From positions 310,001 through 374,000 of the forward strand of contig NZ_JACHGH010000002.1 of NCBI RefSeq assembly GCF_014207435.1: a stretch of 64,000 bases of DNA. The letters run 5' to 3'. This document shows positions 34,341 to 42,317 of the stretch, in pieces. The position numbers and the translations under genes are program-made. The number at the start of each line of letters is the position of its first letter. Position 1 is the stretch's first letter. This DNA is from Salirhabdus euzebyi. Lineage in GTDB: Bacteria; Bacillota; Bacilli; Bacillales; Alkalibacillaceae. The notes beneath the pieces are model-generated. The model saw only the letters and a list, made by a program, of their open reading frames with translations, was not told the DNA's origin and did no database searches.

Positions 34341-34829
34341 ATGAGAAAGTCTTTCGTGGTTTTTATCTTGTTTTTTGTTTTAAGTATTATGTTAGTGGCA
34401 TGTGGGGGAGAAACGAATACAAATTCTATGAGCAATGCTAGCAATGAAGAAAATGATGTGAATACCAATGATAATACTGGTAAGGAAGAAAAAGAGGATG
34501 CCGAAGAAAGTGAAGGAGAGAGTATGGCGTCGTTACCAGATGGAATTCCTTCCGATTTCCCATTTCCCGACGGAGTCACCTTATCATTTGAAGAATCTGT
34601 GATATCTGGAGCTGATATGACGATTGTAAGCTTTTCTTATACAGGAGAAGCGAAGGCGCTTTATAATGATTTGAAAGAGTATATAACAAATAATGGATAC
34701 ACTATCTCTATTGAAAATCCAGATAATTTAACCTTTTCAACTTTAAATGATAAGACAGCGAGTATCGAAGTGAACATTACTGAGGCTTCCGTTAATATTG
34801 TGACTATTACCTTTTTGACCCCTAAATAA
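34341..34829 (+). CDS. Lipoprotein of unknown function
   Basis: A 162-residue lipoprotein. The ATG at 34341 is chosen for the AAAGAGGTGGAGTT site. The lipobox LVAC gives the lipidated cysteine at residue 21. A disordered Asn/Asp/Glu-rich linker (22-62) leads into a domain that begins SLPDGIPSDFPFPDGVTLSF and ends in alternating strands (IEVNITEASVNIVTITFL). Proteins with the IPSDFPFPDG-type entry are widespread in Bacillaceae as uncharacterised surface lipoproteins. The next gene starts about 100 bases downstream. Confidence 0.75.
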   Translation: MRKSFVVFILFFVLSIMLVACGGETNTNSMSNASNEENDVNTNDNTGKEEKEDAEESEGESMASLPDGIPSDFPFPDGVTLSFEESVISGADMTIVSFSYTGEAKALYNDLKEYITNNGYTISIENPDNLTFSTLNDKTASIEVNITEASVNIVTITFLTPK

Positions 34830-34930
34830 GTTATTTTAGGAGCAAACATAGAGTAATAAATGGTAAAAATTACTTTTTGTGCTATTATTTATTAGATGTA
34901 ATTTATATATGGATAAAAGGGAGAATGAAA

Positions 34931-35506
34931 GTGGATTATCAAAATATGACTTTAAAAGATTTGCAAAAAGATCTTATTGTCGAAGCACGAAAAGGATTTC
35001 CGTTCTTTTTAGCTGGAACCGTATATTGGTTAGTAATGGGTATTTTATACTTTTTCATAGGTGATCAACAGGTATTGGCTTTATGCTATTTACTTGGAAC
35101 AGGAAGCATTTTTCCATTAGCTTTGTTACTAGGAAATCTGTTTAAATTGAATCTTCTTAGTAAAAACCCATTAGGAGTTCTTGGTGGTATTGTTGGCGGT
35201 ATACAAGCTTTTTATTTGCCTATTTGGATTGTGATTTATTTAGAGAATTATGAATTGCTTCCGATGGTGATTGGCGTACTAGGAGCTTCCCACTTTTTAC
35301 CTTATCTTTGGATTTATCGGAGTAAAACATATGGAATATTTACAGTAGGAATGGCAGTTGTTTCATTCTTTTTAGGATATGTCATAGAAGGTCATGCATT
35401 TTTAACATTACCTTTCATACTTTCCGCTCTTTATCTAGTAACTGCTTGTGCACTAATCAAAGAATCAAAGGCTTTCATAACAGAAAAAGAGAATGTTACA
35501 ATGTGA
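34931..35506 (+). CDS. Multipass membrane protein, DUF7010-like
   Basis: A 191-residue protein if the GTG at 34931 is used (AAGGGAGA lies seven bases upstream); an ATG two codons earlier is too close to that site. The N-terminal helix MTLKDLQKDLIVEARKGFPFFLAG is followed by about six hydrophobic segments, with PFILAG-like and LGTGSIFPLALLLG motifs resembling the DUF7010 family. It is an inner-membrane protein of unknown role. The family assignment is from memory and moderate. Confidence 0.68.
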   Translation: MDYQNMTLKDLQKDLIVEARKGFPFFLAGTVYWLVMGILYFFIGDQQVLALCYLLGTGSIFPLALLLGNLFKLNLLSKNPLGVLGGIVGGIQAFYLPIWIVIYLENYELLPMVIGVLGASHFLPYLWIYRSKTYGIFTVGMAVVSFFLGYVIEGHAFLTLPFILSALYLVTACALIKESKAFITEKENVTM

Positions 35507-35510
35507 TAAT

Positions 35511-35543
35511 AATGCTCTACTTTATTTGATAAAGTAGCATTTC
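35511..35543 (+). terminator. Probable terminator
   Basis: ATGCT and TACTTTAT pair with ATAAAGTA and GCAT around a three-base loop, with one bulged base and a T/C-rich tail. It lies directly behind the DUF7010-like gene. Confidence 0.65.
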
Positions 35544-35931
35544 TGTTCATATTTTGTATGACTAAGAACGATAGATAAATATTTTAGAATCAAACAAAAG
35601 TAAAACATCAAAATGAGAGACCAAAACAGTAATAATTTCGATTAAACCTTCAATTAATATGTTCAAAACGCTAATTACTAACCTTGAACCTTCAATTTTC
35701 TCCATTGAATCGATAATTCTTTGGATTAACTAAGCAATTCTAGCAAACTGCCTCCAACAAGTTATGGGTGGGGGCAGTTTATTTTATTTATAATGAAGGG
35801 CCGTCCCTCACTTAACAAACACCCCAATATTTTAAATGTGCTAAAATAAACTATATATCCGATACCAAGTGATTCAGGGCATGTTTTCTATTGCAGCCCG
35901 ACATTCGAATAAGTTCGGGGAGGGGGATTTC
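35544..35931. other. Intergenic region with remnant-like frame and orphan terminator
   Basis: About 390 bases without a confident gene. On the minus strand a 47-codon frame runs from 35705 to 35562 with hydrophobic, protein-like composition (SRLVISVLNILIEGLIEII), but it has no ribosome site. On the plus strand a well-formed terminator at 35745-35790 has no upstream gene. The region may be a decayed gene or encode a small RNA. Confidence 0.35.
35745..35790 (+). terminator. Orphan rho-independent terminator
   Basis: AAACTGCCTCC pairs with GGGGGCAGTTT (one G-U) around a 14-base loop, followed by a T-rich tail. No intact gene precedes it. Confidence 0.75.
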
Positions 35932-36846
35932 ATGAATAATGATCAGGCCATAAAAATATTTCGAATATTTGTATCTGTAACCATCGTGATTAGTTTAATT
36001 GTGAACTTCACCTTATTAGTCAAAGTAAATCAGCTTGAGGATGAAGTGAATCATGTTTCTTACTATCAACATGACTTGATGAATAACGTGAACAATCAAA
36101 CAGGTCATATGCAAACTGTTTTGAGTGAATTTAAAGAGGAACAGAGCTGGATAAGTAGGATAAATATGGATGTTAATACAAATAAAATAGAAGATGGGGA
36201 AGTGCAAGCAACCTTTAAGTGGCAAGTAAAGGAACTGCAAACTGATTCGGAAGTTGTTTTCCATTACACCTATGGTAATAGTGACGATTACATAGAGGTT
36301 CCAGCAAAGAAAATACAGCAGGGACTCTTTGAAGTGAATGTTCCGTTTGAAGTAGGGCTAGAACCCCAATGGGAAATCATGAATATGACGAATTCTAATG
36401 CTGAGCAAGAAATGAGCAAGCAAGCAATGGAAGAGAAAATGATAGCCGAAGAGCGTCAGCATACACTAAAATATTTCGTGACGGTATCTCATGGTGACTC
36501 TATTAAGAGTGGGGAAATATACACCGATCACTTGGGCCATTTGGGAACTAGTTTTTATGGGATCATCCAAACAGATATTCATATAGATAAAAATCACTTA
36601 AGTGTTAATCTAGTAAACCGTGACGTGAATCAATCACCGAAATTGATTGTAGAGGCTTACCTTCTTAAATATGAGAATGAGAAATTCTTAGAGGAAGAAG
36701 TAATTAAATTACAAAAAGAGGACAGTCCATCTAATACGGATATTCGTTTCTTTAATTTGGATTCAGTAGAAGTATACGACGACATGCGTTTAATTGTTAA
36801 AGTTGTCTATAGTAATGGAGAAGTTTTTGAGAAGGAAGTTTATTAA
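35932..36846 (+). CDS. Membrane-anchored protein of unknown function
   Basis: A 304-residue protein from the ATG at 35932 (GGGAGGGGGATTT upstream). A short cytoplasmic tail, one transmembrane segment (about residues 10-32) and a long extracytoplasmic part are predicted. The outer part begins with a coiled-coil (VNQLEDEVNHVSYYQHDLMNNVNN) and continues into strand-rich sequence resembling immunoglobulin-like folds (VQATFKWQVKELQ, EVVFHYTYGN, FEVNVPFEVG). No named family was recognised. It is monocistronic, with a terminator behind. Confidence 0.7.
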   Translation: MNNDQAIKIFRIFVSVTIVISLIVNFTLLVKVNQLEDEVNHVSYYQHDLMNNVNNQTGHMQTVLSEFKEEQSWISRINMDVNTNKIEDGEVQATFKWQVKELQTDSEVVFHYTYGNSDDYIEVPAKKIQQGLFEVNVPFEVGLEPQWEIMNMTNSNAEQEMSKQAMEEKMIAEERQHTLKYFVTVSHGDSIKSGEIYTDHLGHLGTSFYGIIQTDIHIDKNHLSVNLVNRDVNQSPKLIVEAYLLKYENEKFLEEEVIKLQKEDSPSNTDIRFFNLDSVEVYDDMRLIVKVVYSNGEVFEKEVY

Positions 36847-36874
36847 AATATGAAAACTTCATAAGAAATATTTT

Positions 36875-36904
36875 AAGACTTCATTGGTTTTGAAGTCTTT
36901 TTTT
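36875..36904 (+). terminator. Rho-independent terminator
   Basis: AAGACTTCA pairs with TGAAGTCTT around a short T/G loop, followed by a run of T. Confidence 0.9.
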
Positions 36905-37009
36905 GTTCCTCAACTGTCTAATATATTTACGACAAATGACTTTTTTATTTGATTAATATAAGATATATTAAGAATAAGAACATATGTTTTGCGGAGGGAA
37001 CCATGATTA

Positions 37010-37525
37010 ATGAAAGCACTAGTTATAATTGACGTTCAAAATGGCATGTTTCAAGAAAGTAATGTCGTTTTTAAAGGACTTGAATTACTTCAACATCTTA
37101 ACGTCTTCATAAAAAAAGCACGTACATCGAATACATCTATTTTTTATGTGCAACACAATGGTCCGTCCGGAAAACCATTGGAATTTGGTACAGAGGGATG
37201 GGAAATCCATTCTAAGGTAATGCCAAAAAAAGAAGATACTATTATTCAAAAAACAACCCCAGATTCATTTTTACATACAACATTAAATGAGGAATTAAAA
37301 AAACAAGGCATAGATCATTTAATCTTGACAGGAATACAGACTGAAGCTTGTGTTGATACAACATGTAGAAGGGCTTTTAGTTTGGGATATGAGGTAACGC
37401 TAGTATCAGATTTACACAGTACCTGGAGCTCAGAGGACATAACGGCACAACAAATTATTAACCATCATAATCGCGTGTTGAGATGGTTTGCTAACGTTCA
37501 GGGTAGTGATGAAATTAGGTTTTAA
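37010..37525 (+). CDS. Isochorismatase-family cysteine hydrolase
   Basis: A 171-residue hydrolase with the complete Asp-Lys-Cys triad: Asp8 in IIDVQNGMF, Lys81 in QKTTPDSF and Cys114 in TGIQTEACVDTT. Members hydrolyse amides such as nicotinamide or pyrazinamide, or vinyl ethers; the substrate here is not evident. The ATG lies 11 bases after GGAGGG. Another ATG seven bases upstream opens only a nine-codon frame overlapping this start, which might dampen translation. The GNAT gene follows 63 bases later. Confidence 0.88.
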   Translation: MKALVIIDVQNGMFQESNVVFKGLELLQHLNVFIKKARTSNTSIFYVQHNGPSGKPLEFGTEGWEIHSKVMPKKEDTIIQKTTPDSFLHTTLNEELKKQGIDHLILTGIQTEACVDTTCRRAFSLGYEVTLVSDLHSTWSSEDITAQQIINHHNRVLRWFANVQGSDEIRF

Positions 37526-37588
37526 TGCCTCATGGTAGGTGAGGACACAAAGTTGAAATTGGACGTAATATGCTAAGGGAGATTCTGA

Positions 37589-38458
37589 ATGGTTACCAAA
37601 CATAAAACAGTATTAGATATGGAACAATTTAATAAAAGTGATATAGCAGGATTAATAGAGTTATCTGAATCAGTTGGTTGGGATTACGATGAACAGGAAA
37701 TCGGAACTGTGTTGTCTTCTGGTAAAGTATTTGGGCATAAAAACACGGAAGGAAAAATTGTCTCAAGTGCCGCGATTGTTCCCTATGACACTAGACTAGC
37801 TTCCATTGGAATGGTCATTGTTAATGAAGAATACAGGGGATTAAGTCTAGGTAAGAAGGTCACACAAAAATGTATAGATAGTGTTTCAAAAGACACCACA
37901 GTAATGTTAATTGCAACAGAAATAGGAAAACCTCTTTATGAGAATATGGGTTTTATTTCTGTTGACTATGTTCATAAGTTTCTTTGTGATAACTATGTCC
38001 CTAGTGACTGTTTAAATATTAAAGATGTAGTTATAGAAGAATACAATGAAAATGATTTATCTGAAATAATAAAGTTAGATAAGGACGCTTTTGGGGATAG
38101 TAGAAGTCATTTTCTTCATAATAGGATCAAGCAATCAGAACAATGTCTAGTTGTTAAATGTACACAAGGAAATATTATTGGTTATGGAATGTCTATTTTA
38201 GGACCAAGCAATTTAATACTAGGACCTATAGTAGCGAATGACTCTGAAAAAGCAGGTATGATACTGGATAGATTAGCTAAGAAACATAGCGGAAAATTAA
38301 GGATTGATACGCCATCTGGTAGGGAAGATTTCATATTATTCTTAGAGTGTGCTGGGTTTATAAAAGTGAATACCCCTCCAATAATGATCTTAAATTCTGA
38401 TCAAATGCCAAAAAGAAACCACACATTATTCGGAATTGCTGCTCAAATATTTGGATAA
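37589..38458 (+). CDS. GNAT family N-acetyltransferase with C-terminal acetyltransferase-like repeat
   Basis: A 289-residue protein, ATG after AAGGGAGATTCTGA. The N-terminal GNAT domain has the acetyl-CoA loop VNEEYRGLSLGKKVTQKC (about residues 80-97) and GKPLYENMGF. The second domain (about 147-289) begins DVVIEEYNENDLSEIIKLDKDAFG and matches the acetyltransferase-like C-terminal domain (Acetyltransf_18 type) common in this architecture. The acceptor is unknown. It may be co-transcribed with the isochorismatase-family gene before it. Confidence 0.85.
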   Translation: MVTKHKTVLDMEQFNKSDIAGLIELSESVGWDYDEQEIGTVLSSGKVFGHKNTEGKIVSSAAIVPYDTRLASIGMVIVNEEYRGLSLGKKVTQKCIDSVSKDTTVMLIATEIGKPLYENMGFISVDYVHKFLCDNYVPSDCLNIKDVVIEEYNENDLSEIIKLDKDAFGDSRSHFLHNRIKQSEQCLVVKCTQGNIIGYGMSILGPSNLILGPIVANDSEKAGMILDRLAKKHSGKLRIDTPSGREDFILFLECAGFIKVNTPPIMILNSDQMPKRNHTLFGIAAQIFG

Positions 38459-38610
38459 GTGATGGTAAATTTCTTTTTAAACTAAAAAAATGTATGGAAT
38501 CTGAAAGCTATTTTGACATTGGACTAAAATGTCCCCAATCACATTCTTTGCTAATAAATCCCCAATAGATTACTATATATATTTAGTTAAAAGTTCAGGA
38601 GATGACATCG

Positions 38611-39549
38611 GTGAAGGGTATATTTCAAAATAAATGGTCCGTGATTGGGATAGCGGTATTTTGTGCTATATTATGGGGAAGTGCATTTCCGGTATTGAAG
38701 GTAAGCTATGAAGAGATGCAAATGATGCCAGACGATATAATAGCGAAAATTGTTTTTGCTGGAATGCGATTTTTACTGGCTGGAATCATTGTACTTGGAA
38801 TGTTATTAATAATAAGTCCTAACAGATTAAAGGTCACAAAAAAACAGCTATTCGTCTTAATTATTCTAGGCATTGTGCAAACATCCTTACAATACTATTT
38901 TTTCTATAATGGGTTAGCAAAAGTGTCGGGTATGCAAGGGGCTATTTTGTCTTCGGCTGGAACTTTTTTTACCGTCATATTGGCGCATTTCTATTATAAA
39001 AATGATCGGTTAAGTTGGAAAAAGGTAGTCGGAATCATTGCAGGATTTACCGGTATTGCCGTTGCGAACTGGGGACAGGAATTTCAACTTAGTTTCCAGT
39101 GGGACGGAGAAGGATTTATGATTTTTGCAGGAATAACGAATGCAATCGCCATGATTATGGCAAAAGAACTCGCAACAGGCATTCACCCATTTGCGGTGAC
39201 AGGTTGGCAATTAACATTAGGTGCATTCCTGCTTCTTCTCATTGGTGTACCACAAATGACTGCTGATTCGATTGTGTTTACACCTTTAGGATGGGGACTA
39301 CTAATTTATTCGGCAATCCTTTCCGCTCTTGCATTTGGGCTTTGGTATTCTCTATTAAAATTTAATCATGCTGGGGAACTAAGCATGTACAAGTTTATCA
39401 TTCCAGGTGCAGGTGCGATCTTATCCGCCATGTTTATACCTGGTGAAAACTTAAATTTCTTTATTGTTGTCTCCATAGCACTTGTTGCGGCAGGTATTAT
39501 CGTGGTCAATTATAAGGGAAGAAAAATAAAGGAAACAAGTCAAACTTAA
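38611..39549 (+). CDS. EamA/DMT superfamily transporter
   Basis: A 312-residue membrane protein with ten hydrophobic segments arranged as two EamA repeats. The GTG start at 38611 is preferred because AGGAG ends nine bases upstream, while the ATG at 38602 touches it. The first repeat shows FCAILWGSAFPVLK and GMRFLLAGIIVLG and ends SGMQGAILSSAGTFFTVILAHFYY. The second repeat has NAIAMIMAKELA and SALAFGLWYSLLKF. Such proteins export amino acids or metabolites; no substrate is evident. It is monocistronic with a terminator. Confidence 0.9.
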   Translation: MKGIFQNKWSVIGIAVFCAILWGSAFPVLKVSYEEMQMMPDDIIAKIVFAGMRFLLAGIIVLGMLLIISPNRLKVTKKQLFVLIILGIVQTSLQYYFFYNGLAKVSGMQGAILSSAGTFFTVILAHFYYKNDRLSWKKVVGIIAGFTGIAVANWGQEFQLSFQWDGEGFMIFAGITNAIAMIMAKELATGIHPFAVTGWQLTLGAFLLLLIGVPQMTADSIVFTPLGWGLLIYSAILSALAFGLWYSLLKFNHAGELSMYKFIIPGAGAILSAMFIPGENLNFFIVVSIALVAAGIIVVNYKGRKIKETSQT

Positions 39550-39571
39550 GGTACACCATCTGTGAAAATGA

Positions 39572-39609
39572 CGGAGCTTGGAATTAACAATCCAGCTCCG
39601 TTTTCTTTT
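39572..39609 (+). terminator. Rho-independent terminator
   Basis: CGGAGC plus TGGA pairs with TCCA plus GCTCCG with one bulged T, followed by a T-rich tail. Confidence 0.85.
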
Positions 39610-39698
39610 GTTCACTTATAAGGAAAAAGGAGAATAGTCCATCGTAAGCGAATAAAGTACATTGAAGAAAATAGTTTTTTGTAAGGTGGGGGCATATA

Positions 39699-40442
39699 TT
39701 GTCAAACAAAACGTTGATTTTTGCACATAGGGGTTCAGCTGGAACGTATCCAGAAAATACGATGGCAGCATTTTCTGCAGCTTTTAATGAAGGTGTTGAT
39801 GGGATAGAGTTAGATGTTCAGTTAACGAAAGATGACATACCTGTCATTATTCATGATGAAATGGTGGACCGTACAACAAATGGAAGCGGTTGGGTAAAAG
39901 ATTTCACCTATCAAGAACTCGAGTCCTTAGATGCGGGGAGTTGGTTTGATCCTTCCTTTGAAGGTGCTTCTATCCCAACGTTAGAACAATTTTTTGATTT
40001 CTACTCGCAAACATCTTTAGTCATTAATGTTGAACTGAAAAGTGGAGTCGTTAGATATCCCGGAATTGAAAAAATCGTGCTAGAGCTAATCAATAAATAT
40101 AAGATAAGGGACAGGGTCATTGTTTCCTCCTTTAACCACTACAGCCTAGTCGAAATGAAGCAGCTCGATCCAGAAATTGAAACGGCCATTTTATTTATGG
40201 AAGGTCTATACGAACCATGGAATTACGCAAAAGGCATTGGTGCAGAAGGACTACATTGCTATTTGCCAGTTGCTGTACCAGAGCTTTTAGTAGGAGCGGC
40301 AAAAGCAGGTATGCCAGTAAGACCGTTTGTTGTTAATGAAGAGCAGCACATCACCAACTTAATCAAAGCTGGCTGTGATGCGATTATGACGGACTGGCCT
40401 GAAAGAGCGATACAAATTCGAGAGTCCTTGTTGATAGAATAA
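39699..40442 (+). CDS. Glycerophosphodiester phosphodiesterase
   Basis: A 247-residue GDPD-family enzyme, TTG start behind AAGGTGGGGGCATATA. The catalytic residues are in place: His10-Arg11 in FAHRGSAG, Glu20-Asn21 in YPENTMAAF, the metal ligands Glu37 and Asp39 in IELDVQLTKD, and His52 in VIIHDEMVDRTTNG. It has no signal peptide, so it should act in the cytoplasm on glycerophosphodiesters, releasing glycerol-3-phosphate. The MFS transporter gene starts 20 bases later, and the two form an operon that may couple uptake and hydrolysis. Confidence 0.93.
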   Translation: MSNKTLIFAHRGSAGTYPENTMAAFSAAFNEGVDGIELDVQLTKDDIPVIIHDEMVDRTTNGSGWVKDFTYQELESLDAGSWFDPSFEGASIPTLEQFFDFYSQTSLVINVELKSGVVRYPGIEKIVLELINKYKIRDRVIVSSFNHYSLVEMKQLDPEIETAILFMEGLYEPWNYAKGIGAEGLHCYLPVAVPELLVGAAKAGMPVRPFVVNEEQHITNLIKAGCDAIMTDWPERAIQIRESLLIE

Positions 40443-40462
40443 GAAAATATGAGGTGATTCAA

Positions 40463-41722
40463 TTGAGTAATAATAAACCCTTTTCGTACAGTAAAATTTT
40501 TGTCATAGGTGGAGGCTTTTTTGCGTTAATGCTCGTATGGACATTCTATAATGCCTATATGCCACTTATTCTAGGGGATTACATTGAAAGTAAGGCGATT
40601 CGTGGCTCCATCATGGGACTTGATAACTTACTTGCGGTTTTACTGATTCCTATTATTGGTGCTTGGTCCGATAAAATTGAAACAAGAATCGGTAATCGAC
40701 TTCCGTTCCTTGTTGTCGGAATGCCAATCGCAGCTATTTTCTTTATCCTTATTCCTTATGGAGCTACCATTTCTTTATGGGCCCTTATCATTGTTGATAT
40801 TATCTTTTTGTTTGCTATGACCATTTACCGTGCACCAGTTATTTCATTAATGCCAGATCACACGCCAATAAAAAAACGTTCCACTGCTAATGGAATTATA
40901 AATTTCATGGGTGGTGTAGGGGCTATCGCAGCCTTGTTCGGTTTATCGAAGTTGTATGGCGTAGACAAGACGTATCCATTTATTGTTGCAGGACTAATTC
41001 TTGTGCTAACGTTTATCATTCTTTATTTCACGATCGACCGTAACCCGCCATATTCCAGTAAAACAGGCGATGAATTAGATGAAGCACTTGCTTCCAAGTC
41101 CTTTTTTCACAGTCTTGGTAAGTTAAAAGCACCTGATTTTAGAGGGCACTTATTTATTTTAATCGCTATTTTTATTTACTTTATCGGTTATACGGGAATA
41201 GAAGCACAATTTACTACGTACGCTGTTGAATATTTAAAAATGGATGAAAGTGCAGCCGGAACAACATTAGGATTCTTTAGTTTAGCCTTCGTTCTCTTTG
41301 CTATACCAGCTGGACTACTAGGGAGTAAGCTAAGCAAAGGTGGAGTCATGCTCATTGGACTTATCCTTTTACCGCTCATTTTTATTAGTATTCCATTTTT
41401 ACCACTTATTCCATTTGAAAATCAGACCTTATTGCTACAAGGTGTGCTATTTTTAGGTGGGATTGCCTGGTCGTTTATTAACGTGCAAGCCTATCCGTTA
41501 GTAGCTGACTTAGGTGGTAAAAGTAGAATAGGTTTCTTCACCGGATTATATTATTTGTTTTCCATGGCATCGGCCATTATCGCACCAGGGTTACTAGGAC
41601 TAGTGATGGATTGGTTCACACACCCTGCACTCTTCTTTGGGGCAGCAGTTAGCTTTTTCATCGCCTTTTATTTTTTAAGAAAAGGAACGATCATGGTGAA
41701 GAAAAGTGATTTACCGGCGTAA
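40463..41722 (+). CDS. MFS transporter (GPH/SLC45-like)
   Basis: A 419-residue, 12-segment transporter. The TTG start at 40463 is preferred with GAGGTGATTCAA in front. Features resembling the sugar-cation symporter/SLC45 group are NAYMPLILGDYIESKAIRGSIMGLDNLLAVLLIPIIGAWSDK early on and YRAPVISLMPDHTPIKKRSTANGI in the central loop. It sits directly behind a cytoplasmic glycerophosphodiesterase, which suggests uptake of a glycerophosphodiester or related compound, though SLC45-type proteins usually carry sugars. The substrate is an inference. Confidence 0.85.
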   Translation: MSNNKPFSYSKIFVIGGGFFALMLVWTFYNAYMPLILGDYIESKAIRGSIMGLDNLLAVLLIPIIGAWSDKIETRIGNRLPFLVVGMPIAAIFFILIPYGATISLWALIIVDIIFLFAMTIYRAPVISLMPDHTPIKKRSTANGIINFMGGVGAIAALFGLSKLYGVDKTYPFIVAGLILVLTFIILYFTIDRNPPYSSKTGDELDEALASKSFFHSLGKLKAPDFRGHLFILIAIFIYFIGYTGIEAQFTTYAVEYLKMDESAAGTTLGFFSLAFVLFAIPAGLLGSKLSKGGVMLIGLILLPLIFISIPFLPLIPFENQTLLLQGVLFLGGIAWSFINVQAYPLVADLGGKSRIGFFTGLYYLFSMASAIIAPGLLGLVMDWFTHPALFFGAAVSFFIAFYFLRKGTIMVKKSDLPA

Positions 41723-41817
41723 GAGGTAAGGATCATTCCTTGCTTTTTAACGTACATAATACAGCTTATATAGGGAACAATAAAGATAATCGAATGTAGA
41801 TAGAGGAGGAGTACATA

Positions 41818-42102
41818 ATGACTGATGAAATTAAAGTAGGCGAAGTTTTCACCATTAGTGATGAAACAGACGTAGAACATGAAGTAGAAGTTTTAGCGAC
41901 GATTACTTTGCAGGACACCGACTATGTAGCAGTAACCTTTGTCGACAACCTGGAAGAGGATGATGCGGAAGATGCGATTGATATCTTTTTCTTAAAAGTT
42001 GACGAAGAAGGGGATTTTGAAGCAATAGAATCCGATGAGGAATTTGATAAAGTATCTGCTGCTTTTGATGAGGTTTTAGACGAAGAAGAAGTAGAGGAAT
42101 AA
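41818..42102 (+). CDS. DUF1292 family acidic protein (second copy)
   Basis: A 94-residue acidic protein with the DUF1292 pattern, ATG behind GAGGAGGAGTACATA. It is collinear with the copy at 7930-8205: EVFTISDETDVEHEVEVLATI, YVAVTFVDN, an acidic run, IDIFFLKVDEEGDFEAI, then EEFDKVSAAFDEVLDEEE. The two copies differ mainly in the acidic linker. The function is unknown. A strong terminator follows, so it is a single-gene unit. Confidence 0.9.
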   Translation: MTDEIKVGEVFTISDETDVEHEVEVLATITLQDTDYVAVTFVDNLEEDDAEDAIDIFFLKVDEEGDFEAIESDEEFDKVSAAFDEVLDEEEVEE

Positions 42103-42120
42103 ATTAGTTAAGTGACACAA

Positions 42121-42164
42121 AGCACCAAATAACTATAAGAAATTATAGTTGTTTGGTGTTTTTT
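42121..42164 (+). terminator. Rho-independent terminator
   Basis: A stem of about 16 pairs (AGCACCAAAT plus AACTATAA with TTATAGTT plus TTTGGTG, one mismatch) and a T-run. Confidence 0.92.
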
Positions 42165-42317
42165 CTATATGTTTATCTATGACATGTGTTATATAATCTG
42201 CACTAATTGATCATCATGAGTTCATCATCCTTTTTTTGTTCAATGATAGAGGGTTGTTTCCTATGATACTATGGAATAAGAAAGAAAATGGTTCGAGTTA
42301 AGGAAGGAATTTATAAC

